Source: Rhizobium sp. SEMIA4064 (GTDB lineage: Bacteria; Pseudomonadota; Alphaproteobacteria; Rhizobiales; Rhizobiaceae). From it: 64,000 nucleotides of DNA. The position numbers and the translations under genes were made by a program. Where the stretch lies: positions 1 through 64,000 of the forward strand of contig NZ_PYJN01000010.1 in NCBI RefSeq assembly GCF_003025035.1, written 5' to 3'. Positions 47,180 through 55,519 of the stretch are shown piece after piece (position 1 is the stretch's first letter; every line of letters begins with the position of its first letter). The notes below the pieces were generated by a model. That model was not told the DNA's origin and made no database searches. It was given only the letters and a program-made list of their open reading frames with translations.

Positions 47180-47469
47180 CTAGTGATAATCTTCATAATC
47201 GAGGTCGATGATCTCAATTTCTATCCGGTCTATCCGAAACGTCAGCCGCCAGTTTTTCGTGACAAGAGGCTCCAGGTGCCTTTGCGGTCGCTGGTGAGCA
47301 GATGCGCTTTCCAACTCGGCACCGTCCGCAATTCCTCCTCCTGTTCCATGTCCTGGAGGAACGAAATAATTCGTCGCAGTTTCGGCACGAACGCCGGTTG
47401 CAAGCCGGAGGCATCATCCTCATCGATGAACCGGCGCAGCCCCTTATGAATCACGTTTCTGATCTTCAT
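47180..47469 (-). pseudogene. higB: Frameshifted HigB toxin gene
   Basis: From ATG 47469 the frame gives a typical HigB start (MKIRNVIHKGLRRFIDEDD... to WKAHLLTSDRKGTWSL) and stops early at 75 residues. The expected C-terminal half is intact in another frame: LVTKNWRLTFRID, then IDLDYEDYH and TAG at 47182-47180, directly before higA. The two halves join if two bases are removed in the CTCT at 47268-47265 (minus strand), so a dinucleotide duplication is the simplest cause. HigB is an mRNA-cleaving toxin of the RelE fold; this copy should be inactive unless the shift is a sequencing error. Confidence 0.85.
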
Positions 47470-47650
47470 GATTTTAGTTAGTGGGGCGGGTGTCTTGCGT
47501 CAGGTGCCGCTTTACGCATCCATTGCGATGGCGTGATTTTCAACGCTGTGATCCGATATTTATTGTGCGACGCAACATTTTGCCGCATTTGTCGATTTTC
47601 ATTTCCGCCTCAATGAATTAAGTTCAACCTTGGGAGTTGGACGGGGGAAA

Positions 47651-50317
47651 ATGACGAAGTGGGTTTATACATTCGGCGACGGGAAGGCCGAGGGTCGCGC
47701 CAAGGATTATGAGCGGCTCGGGGGGAAGGGCGCCAATCTTGCTGAAATGTGCAGCTTAGGCCTGCCGGTTCCCCCTGGCTTGACGATCGTCAGCGAAGCC
47801 TGCGCTTTCTACTACAAGAACGGTCGCAACGTTCCGGAAGATCTGAAGCCGCAGGTAATGCAAGGGCTGAAGCAGATGGAGACGATCACCGGGCGCAAGT
47901 TTGGCGATACGGCTCGCCCGTTGCTCGTTTCCGTGCGCTCCGGCGGACGCGCCTCCATGCCCGGCATGATGGATACCGTCCTCAATCTCGGCCTCAACGA
48001 CGACACGGTTCAGGCGCTCGGCCATGATGCCGGCGACGCCCGGTTCGCCTGGGACAGCTATCGCCGCTTCATCCAGATGTATGCTGATGTCGTCATGGGT
48101 CTCGACAACGAGATTTTTGAGGAAATCCTGGAGGATGAAAAGGCCCGCCTCGGCCACGAGTTCGATACCGATCTTTCCGCCGTCGAATGGCAGCATGTTG
48201 TCTCGCTCTACAAGGCCGTCATCGAAGACGAGTTGGACGAGGCCTTTCCGCAGGAGCCTGAGGTGCAGCTCTGGGGCGCCGTCGGTGCGGTGTTTTCCAG
48301 TTGGATGAACCCGCGCGCGGTCACCTATCGGCATTTGCACAATATTCCGGAGGCCTGGGGCACGGCGGTCAATATCCAAGCCATGGTCTTCGGCAATCTC
48401 GGCAATTCGTCTGCCACCGGCGTTGCCTTCACCCGCAATCCCTCGACGGGCGAGAAGGAACTCTACGGCGAATTCCTGGTCAATGCGCAAGGCGAGGATG
48501 TCGTCGCCGGCATTCGCACCCCGCAGAGCATCACAGAGGCGGCCCGCATCGCCTCCGGCTACGACCGACCGTCGATGGAAAAGCTGATGCCGGAAGCCTT
48601 CGGCGAATTCCGCCGCATCTGCGCTGAGCTGGAATCGCATTATCGCGATATGCAGGATCTGGAATTCACCATCGAGCGCGGCAAGCTCTGGATGCTGCAG
48701 ACCCGCGCCGGCAAGCGCACCACCAAGGCGGCGATGAAGGTCGCTGTCGACATGGTCGACGAAGGTGTGATCACCCAGGAGGAGGCCGTTTCGCGCATCG
48801 AACCCTCGACTCTTGACCAGCTCCTTCACCCGACGATCGATCCGCGCGTGCACCGCGAGGTCATCGGCTCCGGCTTGCCCGCCTCGCCGGGGGCAGCGAC
48901 CGGCGAGGTCGTCTTCACCGCCGAGGAGGCGATCATTGCCGAAGAGGAAGGCCGCAAGGTCATTCTCGTGCGCATCGAGACGAGCCCGGAAGATATTCAC
49001 GGCATGCATGCCGCGGAAGGGATTCTCACCACGCGCGGCGGCATGACCAGCCATGCGGCGGTGGTTGCCCGCGGCATGGGCATTCCCTGCGTCGTCGGCG
49101 CCGGCACCATGCGCATCGACATGCGCAACGAAAAGCTGATCGGCATCGGAGTCACCCTGAAAAAGGGAGACATCGTCACGATCGATGGCTCCACCGGTCA
49201 GGTGCTGAAGGGCGAGGTGCCGATGATCCAGCCGGAACTGTCCGGCGATTTCGGCCGTATCATGGCCTGGGCCGATCATTCGCGCCGCATGACGGTGCGC
49301 ACGAATGCGGATACGCCGGCAGATGCCCGTGCTGCCCGTTCCTTCGGCGCCGAAGGCATCGGCCTTTGCCGCACCGAACATATGTTCTTCGAAGGCGACC
49401 GTATCCATGTCATGCGCGAGATGATCCTCGCGGAAGGCGAGGAGGGCCGGCGTGCCGCACTCGCCAAGCTCCTGCCGATGCAGCGCCTCGATTTCACCGG
49501 CATGTTCACCATCATGCACGGCTTGCCGGTGACCATCCGTCTGCTGGACCCGCCATTGCACGAGTTCCTGCCAAAGACGGACGAGGAAATCGCCGAAGTG
49601 GCCGGCATCATGGGTATGGAGCCGGCCATGCTGCGCCAGCGCGTCGATGCGCTGCATGAATTCAATCCCATGCTCGGTCATCGCGGCTGCCGCCTGGCGA
49701 TTTCCTATCCCGAAATCGTCGAAATGCAGGCTCGCGCCATCTTCGAGGCGGCGGTCTCCGCGGCAAAGGAGACAGGTGCAGCGGTTGTGCCGGAGATCAT
49801 GGTGCCACTGGTCGGCCTGCGCTCGGAGCTTGATTACGTCAAGACATGTATCGATGAGGTGGCCCGCGCTGTCATGACGGAAGCCAAGATGAAGATCGAT
49901 TATCTCGTAGGCACGATGATCGAGCTGCCGCGCGCTGCCCTGCGCGCGCACATCATCGCCGAGGCGGCCGAATTCTTCTCATTCGGCACGAACGACCTGA
50001 CGCAGACTACCTTCGGCATGTCGCGCGACGATGCCGCCGCCTTCATCCCCACCTATCAGCGCAAGGGGATCATAGAGCATGATCCCTTCATCTCGCTCGA
50101 TTTCGATGGCGTGGGAGAGCTGATCCGTATCGCTGCGGAGCGCGGGCGCCGCACGCGCAATGATATGAAGCTCGGCATTTGCGGCGAACATGGCGGCGAT
50201 CCGGCCTCGATCCACTTTTGCGAGGAGATCGGGCTGGATTATGTGTCCTGTTCGCCTTTCCGCGTGCCGATCGCAAGGCTTGCGGCAGCGCAGGCGGCGA
50301 TCAGAGGCAAGGCATAG
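47651..50317 (+). CDS. ppdK: Pyruvate, phosphate dikinase
   Basis: 888 residues from ATG 47651, with GGGGGA upstream; the frame is open seven codons further. The three domains are visible: the ATP-grasp nucleotide domain (KWVYTFGDGKAEG, then LLVSVRSGGRASMPGMMDTVLNLG), the swivelling phosphohistidine domain with H468 in GGMTSHAAVVARGMG, and the PEP/pyruvate barrel ending with CGEHGGDP holding the catalytic Cys. It interconverts pyruvate+ATP+Pi with PEP+AMP+PPi, important for gluconeogenic growth in rhizobia. Single gene; a regulatory kinase/phosphatase is not in the window. Confidence 0.97.
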   Translation: MTKWVYTFGDGKAEGRAKDYERLGGKGANLAEMCSLGLPVPPGLTIVSEACAFYYKNGRNVPEDLKPQVMQGLKQMETITGRKFGDTARPLLVSVRSGGRASMPGMMDTVLNLGLNDDTVQALGHDAGDARFAWDSYRRFIQMYADVVMGLDNEIFEEILEDEKARLGHEFDTDLSAVEWQHVVSLYKAVIEDELDEAFPQEPEVQLWGAVGAVFSSWMNPRAVTYRHLHNIPEAWGTAVNIQAMVFGNLGNSSATGVAFTRNPSTGEKELYGEFLVNAQGEDVVAGIRTPQSITEAARIASGYDRPSMEKLMPEAFGEFRRICAELESHYRDMQDLEFTIERGKLWMLQTRAGKRTTKAAMKVAVDMVDEGVITQEEAVSRIEPSTLDQLLHPTIDPRVHREVIGSGLPASPGAATGEVVFTAEEAIIAEEEGRKVILVRIETSPEDIHGMHAAEGILTTRGGMTSHAAVVARGMGIPCVVGAGTMRIDMRNEKLIGIGVTLKKGDIVTIDGSTGQVLKGEVPMIQPELSGDFGRIMAWADHSRRMTVRTNADTPADARAARSFGAEGIGLCRTEHMFFEGDRIHVMREMILAEGEEGRRAALAKLLPMQRLDFTGMFTIMHGLPVTIRLLDPPLHEFLPKTDEEIAEVAGIMGMEPAMLRQRVDALHEFNPMLGHRGCRLAISYPEIVEMQARAIFEAAVSAAKETGAAVVPEIMVPLVGLRSELDYVKTCIDEVARAVMTEAKMKIDYLVGTMIELPRAALRAHIIAEAAEFFSFGTNDLTQTTFGMSRDDAAAFIPTYQRKGIIEHDPFISLDFDGVGELIRIAAERGRRTRNDMKLGICGEHGGDPASIHFCEEIGLDYVSCSPFRVPIARLAAAQAAIRGKA

Positions 50318-50344
50318 CTTTCGTCGCCGGGAGAAGCGAAGCGG

Positions 50345-50614
50345 TCAATGATACCAACGGCGGTGATAGTATCCCGGCCCGACCACGACGGACGGCCCCC
50401 AGAAGAAATCATCATTGCTTTCCATGAAAGCACGCTGATCGGCGCGCCGGCTTAGGTCCTGATTCATCAGGCAGTTGGCGAAATTCTCAGTGCCGCGGCG
50501 GAAGCCGTAGCTGCTGCATCTCGCTTCATCCGCCGCGCGAATCTCCTCAGCTGTCTGACAGGCTGACAGCGTCAGAACCATGACAATGAGGGAGAGTGCG
50601 GGAAAAATACGCAT
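50345..50614 (-). CDS. Small lipoprotein, function unknown
   Basis: 89 residues from ATG 50614; ATG 50635 is an alternative. Hydrophobic start and lipobox LTLSAC, with the lipidated Cys near 19. A short helical part with RCSSYGFRRGTENFANCLMNQD has two cysteines that could pair, and the tail is aromatic and glycine-rich (DDFFWGPSVVVGPGYYHRRWYH). This pattern is common among small rhizobial envelope lipoproteins without known function. Confidence 0.7.
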   Translation of the reverse strand: MRIFPALSLIVMVLTLSACQTAEEIRAADEARCSSYGFRRGTENFANCLMNQDLSRRADQRAFMESNDDFFWGPSVVVGPGYYHRRWYH

Positions 50615-50737
50615 GACTCGATATCCTCGGCACAAATATGCACGCAGGAATTATAATCTCCCGCAATGAGGTGCGAAAGGTATATTGCCGCCGGTTCATC
50701 ACGAACCGTTGAACGGCGTGGGGAGGGGCTTGGCCGC

Positions 50738-51181
50738 TCAAGCGTCGCCGCGCGGCCTTTCCGGCAGGCGCTGCAGCAGATTGACGAAGGCATCGGCGAA
50801 GCGGAGCAGGGGCTCGGTTTCCTCATCCGGCTGCAGCAGGCGGATTTCCGCATCGTCCTCGTCGAGCACCGCGAAGATGACGCGCATGGTCTCGCTATCC
50901 TCGGGGATCCGCAGAACCGCAAGCCGGCGGCAATCCGATATCAATCCCGTTGCGGGGAGATCGAACAGGAATTCGCCATGGGCAGCCCGGGCGGCATGTC
51001 GCACTGCTTCGCAAAAGGCTTCCTCGCCACCGGAAAAACCTTCGAGCGATAGTTCCAGCTCAAGGAGTTCGAGCGGCAGGGTGGGATCGGCGGCATCGGC
51101 GACCGTGCCGGCGGCTGCAGGCAACGGCTTGGCGGCGATGTCCGGCGATTGCGTCGTTTCCATCTCCTCAAGTCCTTTCAT
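50738..51181 (-). CDS. Conserved hypothetical protein (acidic, cytoplasmic)
   Basis: 147 residues from ATG 51181; ATG 51163 is an alternative. An Ala/Pro-rich, probably disordered N-terminus of about 35 residues leads to an acidic compact domain (LELSLEGFSGGEEAFCEAVRHAARAAHGEFLFDLPATGL, then MRVIFAVLDEDDAEIRLLQPDEETEPLLRFADAFVNLL). No catalytic motif or membrane segment. I do not recognise the family. It stands alone, on the minus strand, between the lipoprotein and DUF1499 genes. Confidence 0.65.
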   Translation of the reverse strand: MKGLEEMETTQSPDIAAKPLPAAAGTVADAADPTLPLELLELELSLEGFSGGEEAFCEAVRHAARAAHGEFLFDLPATGLISDCRRLAVLRIPEDSETMRVIFAVLDEDDAEIRLLQPDEETEPLLRFADAFVNLLQRLPERPRGDA

Positions 51182-51397
51182 GGCCTCAGTAAAACCTTAA
51201 AAAGCATGGCCCTTTTTCAGAATTTAAGCAAGTACTCACATTTTGCGTCGGCTACCCCTGCAATTGGCTTGCGTTCGCGTGTTAATCATCCCCATCGAGA
51301 TCTGATTTATTTTCGCCATTTCTTGTTCTAAACATGGGGTCGACCTTCGGGATTGGAGTGCATCCGCCTTCCGATCCGACGTGCCGACGAGTTCTTG

Positions 51398-52330
51398 ATG
51401 ACCATTCGCTTCGACCGTCCCGTTTCGCATGCCGCCCGTGCCGCGCGCCTGATTGCATCCTTTGCGCTGGTGCTGTGCGGGGTAATTCTGGTCGGCCATC
51501 GATTCGGGCCGCTGGAAACGCCCTATTTCGTCCTGCTGATGCTGATTTCCGCTGGCTTTGCCGCGGTGGCGGTGCTGCTCGCCGTCATTGGCTTGACGCA
51601 GCTCTGGCGGGTTGCCGCCATAGGTGGCGTTTCGGCCTTCAGGGCGCTGATCTATGCCGCGCTGCCGCTGGTGATCGTCGGCATCGGCGTGGAGCGCTAT
51701 TGGACACGGCCCGCCATTTATGACGTCTCCACCGATCTCGTTGACGCTCCGGAATGGCTGGCGGCGCCGCAGGCCAAGCAGATCTGGCTGCCGGCAAGGC
51801 ATTTTGTGACGGCAGAGGACCGCGAGGCGCAATATGCCGCCTATCCGGCCCTGACCGGGCGTCGCTACGAAGGCGCTATCGACCGCGTGCTCGAAGCGGT
51901 GCGCAAAGTCGCCAAGGACAACCATATCACCATCGTCAAGGCAGAAGGCGCCGATGTCGTTGATCCGAATGGCTATGAAAAGCCGAAGCGTCGTGCGCCG
52001 CGGCAGAATCAGACTCCGACACCGGACGACACTGCCGTCACCGACATGCCCGATGTCGTCCCCGTGCCGACGCCGCGCCCCTTTCGCGATGGCGTGGCGG
52101 ACCTGATCCGCCAGAATTCCGACGTCGTCCTGCAGGGCGAGATCCGCACCCGCCTTCTTGGCCTGAATTTCGATGTGCTGATCCGCCTGCGTGAAGAGGC
52201 GGAGACGACGCTTGTCGATGTCCGCGTCGCCTCCCGCTATGGCCAGGACGATCTCGGCATCAGCGCCAATATAGCCGAAACCTATCTGAAGGCGCTGGAT
52301 GCCGAACTCCTTGGCATCGCCGGAAGCTGA
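51398..52330 (+). CDS. DUF1499 family membrane protein
   Basis: 310 residues from ATG 51398 (MTIRFDRPVSHAA); the frame opens at 51353 without a site. Three membrane helices at about 14-36, 43-66 and 75-98 precede a soluble domain. DUF1499 features are visible: IYDVSTDLVDAPEW, RRYEGAIDRVLEAVRKVA and VDVRVASRYGQDDLGISANIAETYLKALD. A Pro/Thr/Asp-rich insert of about 45 residues lies in the middle. Function unknown. Tail-to-tail with the MBL gene, 6 bp apart. Confidence 0.82.
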   Translation: MTIRFDRPVSHAARAARLIASFALVLCGVILVGHRFGPLETPYFVLLMLISAGFAAVAVLLAVIGLTQLWRVAAIGGVSAFRALIYAALPLVIVGIGVERYWTRPAIYDVSTDLVDAPEWLAAPQAKQIWLPARHFVTAEDREAQYAAYPALTGRRYEGAIDRVLEAVRKVAKDNHITIVKAEGADVVDPNGYEKPKRRAPRQNQTPTPDDTAVTDMPDVVPVPTPRPFRDGVADLIRQNSDVVLQGEIRTRLLGLNFDVLIRLREEAETTLVDVRVASRYGQDDLGISANIAETYLKALDAELLGIAGS

Positions 52331-52336
52331 AGCCGC

Positions 52337-53245
52337 TCACGCCAGCCGATACGTTCCGAAGAGAGCCGGCGGCCCGTCCGTCTCCACCTGGCCTTTTCCC
52401 ACCAGATCCTCCAGATGCGCCAGCACCGAGAGCGCGGCTGCGCCATGCAGGCGGGGGTCTGTGTCGCGATAGATGGCTTTCACCATGTCGGGGATCACAC
52501 GATCGCCGGCCTTGATCCGCTCCAGCACGGCGCGCTCACGCATGCGCCGATGGGTCCTGAGGCCGCGCACGAAGGAGGCGGGTTCCATCACCGGCCCGCC
52601 ATGGCCGGGAAAGAACCGGCGGTCATCGCGGGCAAGCAGCCGCTCGAGCGACGCCATATAGTCGGCCATGGAGCCATCGGGCGGCGCGACGATCGTCGTT
52701 GCCCAGGCCATGACATGATCGGCGGAAAAGACGATGCCGCTGCCTTCCAGCGCAAAACAGGCGTGATTGGCCGTGTGGCCCGGCGTCAGCAATGCAGTTA
52801 ATTGCCAACCGTCTCCCAAGACGCTTTCGCCGTCGGCAAGCGCGATATCCGGCCGGAAATCCGTATCGGAGCTTTCGGCGAAGGGATTGATCTCTCCCTC
52901 GTGCAGCGGCCGCGCCGCGCGGTGTGGCCCTTCGCCGACCGTCAGGGCACCCGTTGCCTCCTTCAGCCGCTTGGCGAGCGGAGAATGGTCGCGGTGGGTG
53001 TGGCTGACGAAGATATGCGTCACCTCGCGCCCCTTCAGCGCCGCCATCAGCGCCGCGAAATGCGCCTCATCCTCCGGGCCGGGATCGATGACCGCCACCG
53101 ACGAACCGCCGACGATATAGCTGTTGGTGCCGTGGAAGGTGAAAGCGCTGGGATTGTTGACCGTCAGCCGTTCGACACCGGGCGCAATGGGCACGGCGCG
53201 CCCATAGGCGGGCTCGAAGGCAAGATCGAATTCAGGAACGCTCAT
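52337..53245 (-). CDS. MBL-fold metallo-hydrolase with winged-helix tail (LACTB2-like)
   Basis: 302 residues. The zinc motif HTHRDH near 83-88 (FVSHTHRDHSPLAKRL), LTPGHTANHACF near 160, a metal Asp in FSADHVMAW near 175, and FPGHGGPV near 215 are all present. The last 55 residues form the winged-helix end typical of LACTB2/BLACT_WH proteins, some of which are endoribonucleases. Substrate unknown. It overlaps the cupin stop by four bases, so the two genes form an operon. Confidence 0.9.
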   Translation of the reverse strand: MSVPEFDLAFEPAYGRAVPIAPGVERLTVNNPSAFTFHGTNSYIVGGSSVAVIDPGPEDEAHFAALMAALKGREVTHIFVSHTHRDHSPLAKRLKEATGALTVGEGPHRAARPLHEGEINPFAESSDTDFRPDIALADGESVLGDGWQLTALLTPGHTANHACFALEGSGIVFSADHVMAWATTIVAPPDGSMADYMASLERLLARDDRRFFPGHGGPVMEPASFVRGLRTHRRMRERAVLERIKAGDRVIPDMVKAIYRDTDPRLHGAAALSVLAHLEDLVGKGQVETDGPPALFGTYRLA

Positions 53246-53541
53246 CGTTTGTATTCAATTTCAATGAAGGACATCGGTTCGGAGCCGGCATTGACCACAT
53301 TATGCTCGACGCCGGCATCGCGCCGGTAGGCAGCACCCTTGGCGAGATCGACGCGCCGGCTTTCCGGCCCTTCCTCGATCAGGAACTGGCAATCCGTCAT
53401 CGGCACCACGACATAGCCGAGACCATGCACATGATGCCCTGTATCGGCGCCCGGCTCGAAATCCCAACGGGTAATGCGCACCATGGCGTCATCGACAAGC
53501 ACCGAAGGGACGGCCGGAGGGCGGGCGCGAAACTGGCTCAT
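53242..53541 (-). CDS. Cupin domain protein
   Basis: 99 residues from ATG 53541, with AGGAGA upstream; the longer frame to 53601 has no site. A single cupin barrel: GADTGHHVHGLGYVVVPMTDCQF gives the metal-binding HxH, with the second motif in YRRDAGVEHNVVN. The family binds a metal and may be an isomerase, a dioxygenase or a sensor; no function assignable. First gene of the cupin-MBL operon. Confidence 0.85.
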   Translation of the reverse strand: MSQFRARPPAVPSVLVDDAMVRITRWDFEPGADTGHHVHGLGYVVVPMTDCQFLIEEGPESRRVDLAKGAAYRRDAGVEHNVVNAGSEPMSFIEIEYKR

Positions 53542-53699
53542 TGGATCTCCTGAGTGGATTTTGGAACAGCAAGCCCTATCATAGCCCTGCCGGAAGCACA
53601 CAGAAATATGCGCTCACGCATAACTTAATGATTGTGACCGGATGCGACCTTTGCTAATCAGACGCCGATTTGGCGCGAATAGTCGCCATGTCGCACTGT

Positions 53700-53774
53700 T
53701 GGGGCGTAGCCAAGCGGTAAGGCAGCGGTTTTTGGTACCGCCATCCCCTGGTTCGAATCCAGGCGCCCCAGCCA
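53700..53774 (+). tRNA. tRNA-Gln (TTG)
   Basis: 75 nt. Acceptor TGGGGCG/CGCCCCA, anticodon stem GCGGT/ACCGC with loop TTTTGGT, anticodon TTG at 53732-53734, T-arm CCCTGGTTCGAATCCAGG, discriminator G and encoded CCA. It marks the left edge of the accessory segment that continues to 57.5 kb. Confidence 0.96.
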
Positions 53775-53878
53775 TTGCTTATTTTGCCAATAAAATCAGT
53801 AGATTATAGCGGTTTAAGAACCCCTAAGTGTGACATCCTTGTGGATGTTCCATATGGGCCTTTAGGCTGCCTTCGGCG

Positions 53879-54226
53879 TCATGGCTGAAGGTCTTTCCGC
53901 ATGGCTTGTAGCAAGCCCTTAAACGCCTCTTCCCGTTCGATTCGTGGCCGGTCGTTCGTATCAATGATGTCTTGGGCAAATTTCGACACGTCCGGCGATC
54001 CGAATAGATGGCAACGGGTCTGCCAAAGGGCAAACTCTTTCGAATTCTCGTCTGAGTGGCTCACTGCTGCTTTATGAAGTGCGGCGAGTAGCCCAAGGTA
54101 GGCTTCACGCTTCTCTTGATAAAGGCGGTCCTTCATCACCGCCCTACGACTATTGAAATTGTCAATAACCGACTTCAATAGCGATCCGAGACCAAGGCCA
54201 CCGATGAGCGGCAAAACCCATTCCAT
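53879..54226 (-). CDS. Small membrane-anchored hypothetical protein
   Basis: 115 residues. One N-terminal hydrophobic segment (about 4-20, LPLIGGLGLGSLL), then a Lys/Glu/Arg-rich helical region (NSRRAVMKDRLYQEKREAYLGLLAALHKAAVSHS) and the remainder helical. Such short membrane-anchored, helical proteins occur in many accessory regions. It follows the GIY-YIG gene by 6 nt on the minus strand, so the two are co-transcribed. Family not recognised. Confidence 0.6.
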   Translation of the reverse strand: MEWVLPLIGGLGLGSLLKSVIDNFNSRRAVMKDRLYQEKREAYLGLLAALHKAAVSHSDENSKEFALWQTRCHLFGSPDVSKFAQDIIDTNDRPRIEREEAFKGLLQAMRKDLQP

Positions 54227-54232
54227 GATACT

Positions 54233-54961
54233 TCACCAAATCTTTGACCATCGTTTGAAAGCAGTGACATCGGCTTTCGTTAGCCTGAACCATTCGCCGC
54301 GCGTCCGCTTCGCAGCGAATCGTTTGTGCCAGTAGGCTTCAACGCCTGTAGGATCATCGGTGAGGATTGAGTGAATAAGCTCTATTTCCTGAGGAAGCTC
54401 GATCTGGATTTGTCGGCCGCGCTTATTGAGCGACGTAGTGTAGCCGATCTTGTAGTCGGTGCCGTGGCGTTGCATATAGACGTAGCCCAGCGAGTTATCT
54501 GCTTTTTCGGCGTCGTCATCACGATTGCGCTGGCGAGGAGCATAAGCTCGGGCGTAGACCGAAACCTCATTTTCGCCCTGCCGGTCGGCATACTCGGCGA
54601 GCGCAAACGCTAAATCCGACATGTTCCATTTTGCGAGAACCGTCTTTGCATCGGGGCTGTTCGGGCGTTGATGAAGCTCATATTTGAGATCATTACTTGT
54701 CGGGAATTTACCGAGGGCCTTCGCGATATCCGCAACTATCCGAAGTATCTCTTCCGCGCGCCAGGCACCCTGAAGTTCATTCGGAGTGAAACCGGCTTCG
54801 ACAACTGCATCGCTCCAATTGCGCCAAATTTTCCCTTGCCACGCGTGGCGCTTTACGCCGGTAGTCGCTTCAAAGCGGGCAACACCGGGAGGCTTGCCGC
54901 CATTAGTGGCGGCAACTTGCCTTATCTTTAAGAGAATGTCTTGTTTGATATGATCGTTCAT
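54233..54961 (-). CDS. GIY-YIG nuclease family protein with N-terminal repeats
   Basis: 242 residues. The N-terminal half holds two related segments of about 55 residues (around 5-60 and 68-125), each with a helix, a KxP-type turn and NWSDAVVEAG or KWNMSDLAFALAEYA, like the repeats found beside homing-type HNH/GIY-YIG nucleases. The C-terminal domain has the GIY-YIG elements: GYVYM, DYKIGYTTSLNKRGRQIQ, and EAYWHKRFAAKRTRGEWFRL with the metal-binding Glu. It resembles T5orf172/Mug113 proteins. Role could be mobile-element nuclease or phage-related; AT-richer than its surroundings. Confidence 0.78.
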   Translation of the reverse strand: MNDHIKQDILLKIRQVAATNGGKPPGVARFEATTGVKRHAWQGKIWRNWSDAVVEAGFTPNELQGAWRAEEILRIVADIAKALGKFPTSNDLKYELHQRPNSPDAKTVLAKWNMSDLAFALAEYADRQGENEVSVYARAYAPRQRNRDDDAEKADNSLGYVYMQRHGTDYKIGYTTSLNKRGRQIQIELPQEIELIHSILTDDPTGVEAYWHKRFAAKRTRGEWFRLTKADVTAFKRWSKIW

Positions 54962-55318
54962 GCGCGACGACTCTCCTTACACGCGCATTGTGCCTGTTGC
55001 GAGACAAAAGAAAAGCCCGCCGATCAAAGCGGTCGAGCCGCAATTAGTGGGTAAGGATGTCGAGCTTCCTCCACAATGCTATCATCGCGTCTATCTTCGG
55101 CTGGCCCCCTGCGGCGAGCCTCCTTTCGCCGGATACCTACCATTAGCAGTTGATCATGGTCGGTGAACTCGTGGCGTAGATGGTTCTGCATCGTCAGATC
55201 GACTGCTTCTGCAATCGTAGCGCCTGCCAATTCTTCGGGACTGCGCAGATTTTGTATGCGTAGAAAAAGATCGCCACCTCGGGACAACCTCGAAAATGCT
55301 CGCGCATGTGGGCCGCGC
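54962..55318. other. Non-coding or decayed region between GIY-YIG and ftsZ2 modules
   Basis: No clear gene. A minus-strand frame, 55024-55344, reads LSRGGDLFLRIQNLRSPEEL and further AEAVDLTMQNHLRHEFTDHD-like sequence, which looks protein-like but has no ribosome site, no recognised family, and runs into the pseudogene copy at 55319. It may be the rest of a deleted gene. Confidence 0.35.
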
Positions 55319-55430
55319 GATGACATGGCTCTGGTTGGTGACAATATCGACTTCGCAGCTAAGAAATATCATTCATCGTAGCGCCCTTGAGCTTCCGTCT
55401 CGCATTCGGCTGCGCAAACTCCATTGCCCC
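55319..55430 (-). pseudogene. Decayed second copy of the 56734-57129 lipoprotein gene
   Basis: Two blocks match the intact gene downstream of ftsZ2. Block one, 55322-55367, matches 56824-56869 with five differences in 46 bases and encodes SCEVDIVTNQSHVI where the intact gene has SCKADIVTNQSYVI. Block two, 55370-55420, matches the start-codon and upstream region at about 57125-57175. The 240 bp between them in the intact gene are missing here. So this is a remnant with an internal deletion, in the same orientation. Confidence 0.75.
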
Positions 55431-55446
55431 GCCAACGCCTTGTTGC

Positions 55447-55469
55447 GACTCTACGATGACGCGCGAATC
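55447..55469 (+). promoter_or_regulatory. Two GANTC methylation sites upstream of ftsZ2
   Basis: GACTC at 55447-55451 and GAATC at 55465-55469, 18 bp apart and 51-73 bp before the ftsZ2 start. GANTC is methylated by CcrM; in Caulobacter GANTC sites in the ftsZ promoter link expression to the cell cycle. Confidence 0.4.
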
Positions 55470-55519
55470 GCTGTTCGAAGCGACAGACGTGCGATCAAGA
55501 CGAATGAGGGGAGTGGAAC

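Noticed and set aside
47756..49951. 731-codon open frame antisense to ppdK
   Set aside because: Fully inside the secure ppdK gene on the other strand, His/Arg-rich shadow composition, no domain.
53824..54033. Minus-strand frame with a C2H2 zinc-finger-like end (CGKTFS...LKAHMEH)
   Set aside because: Overlaps the membrane-protein gene in another frame, spacing between Phe and Leu is two residues too long, and no start signal is seen; probably chance.
54962..55166. Plus-strand frame beginning MRDDSPYT
   Set aside because: No ribosome site, proline-rich irregular composition, ends within decayed sequence.
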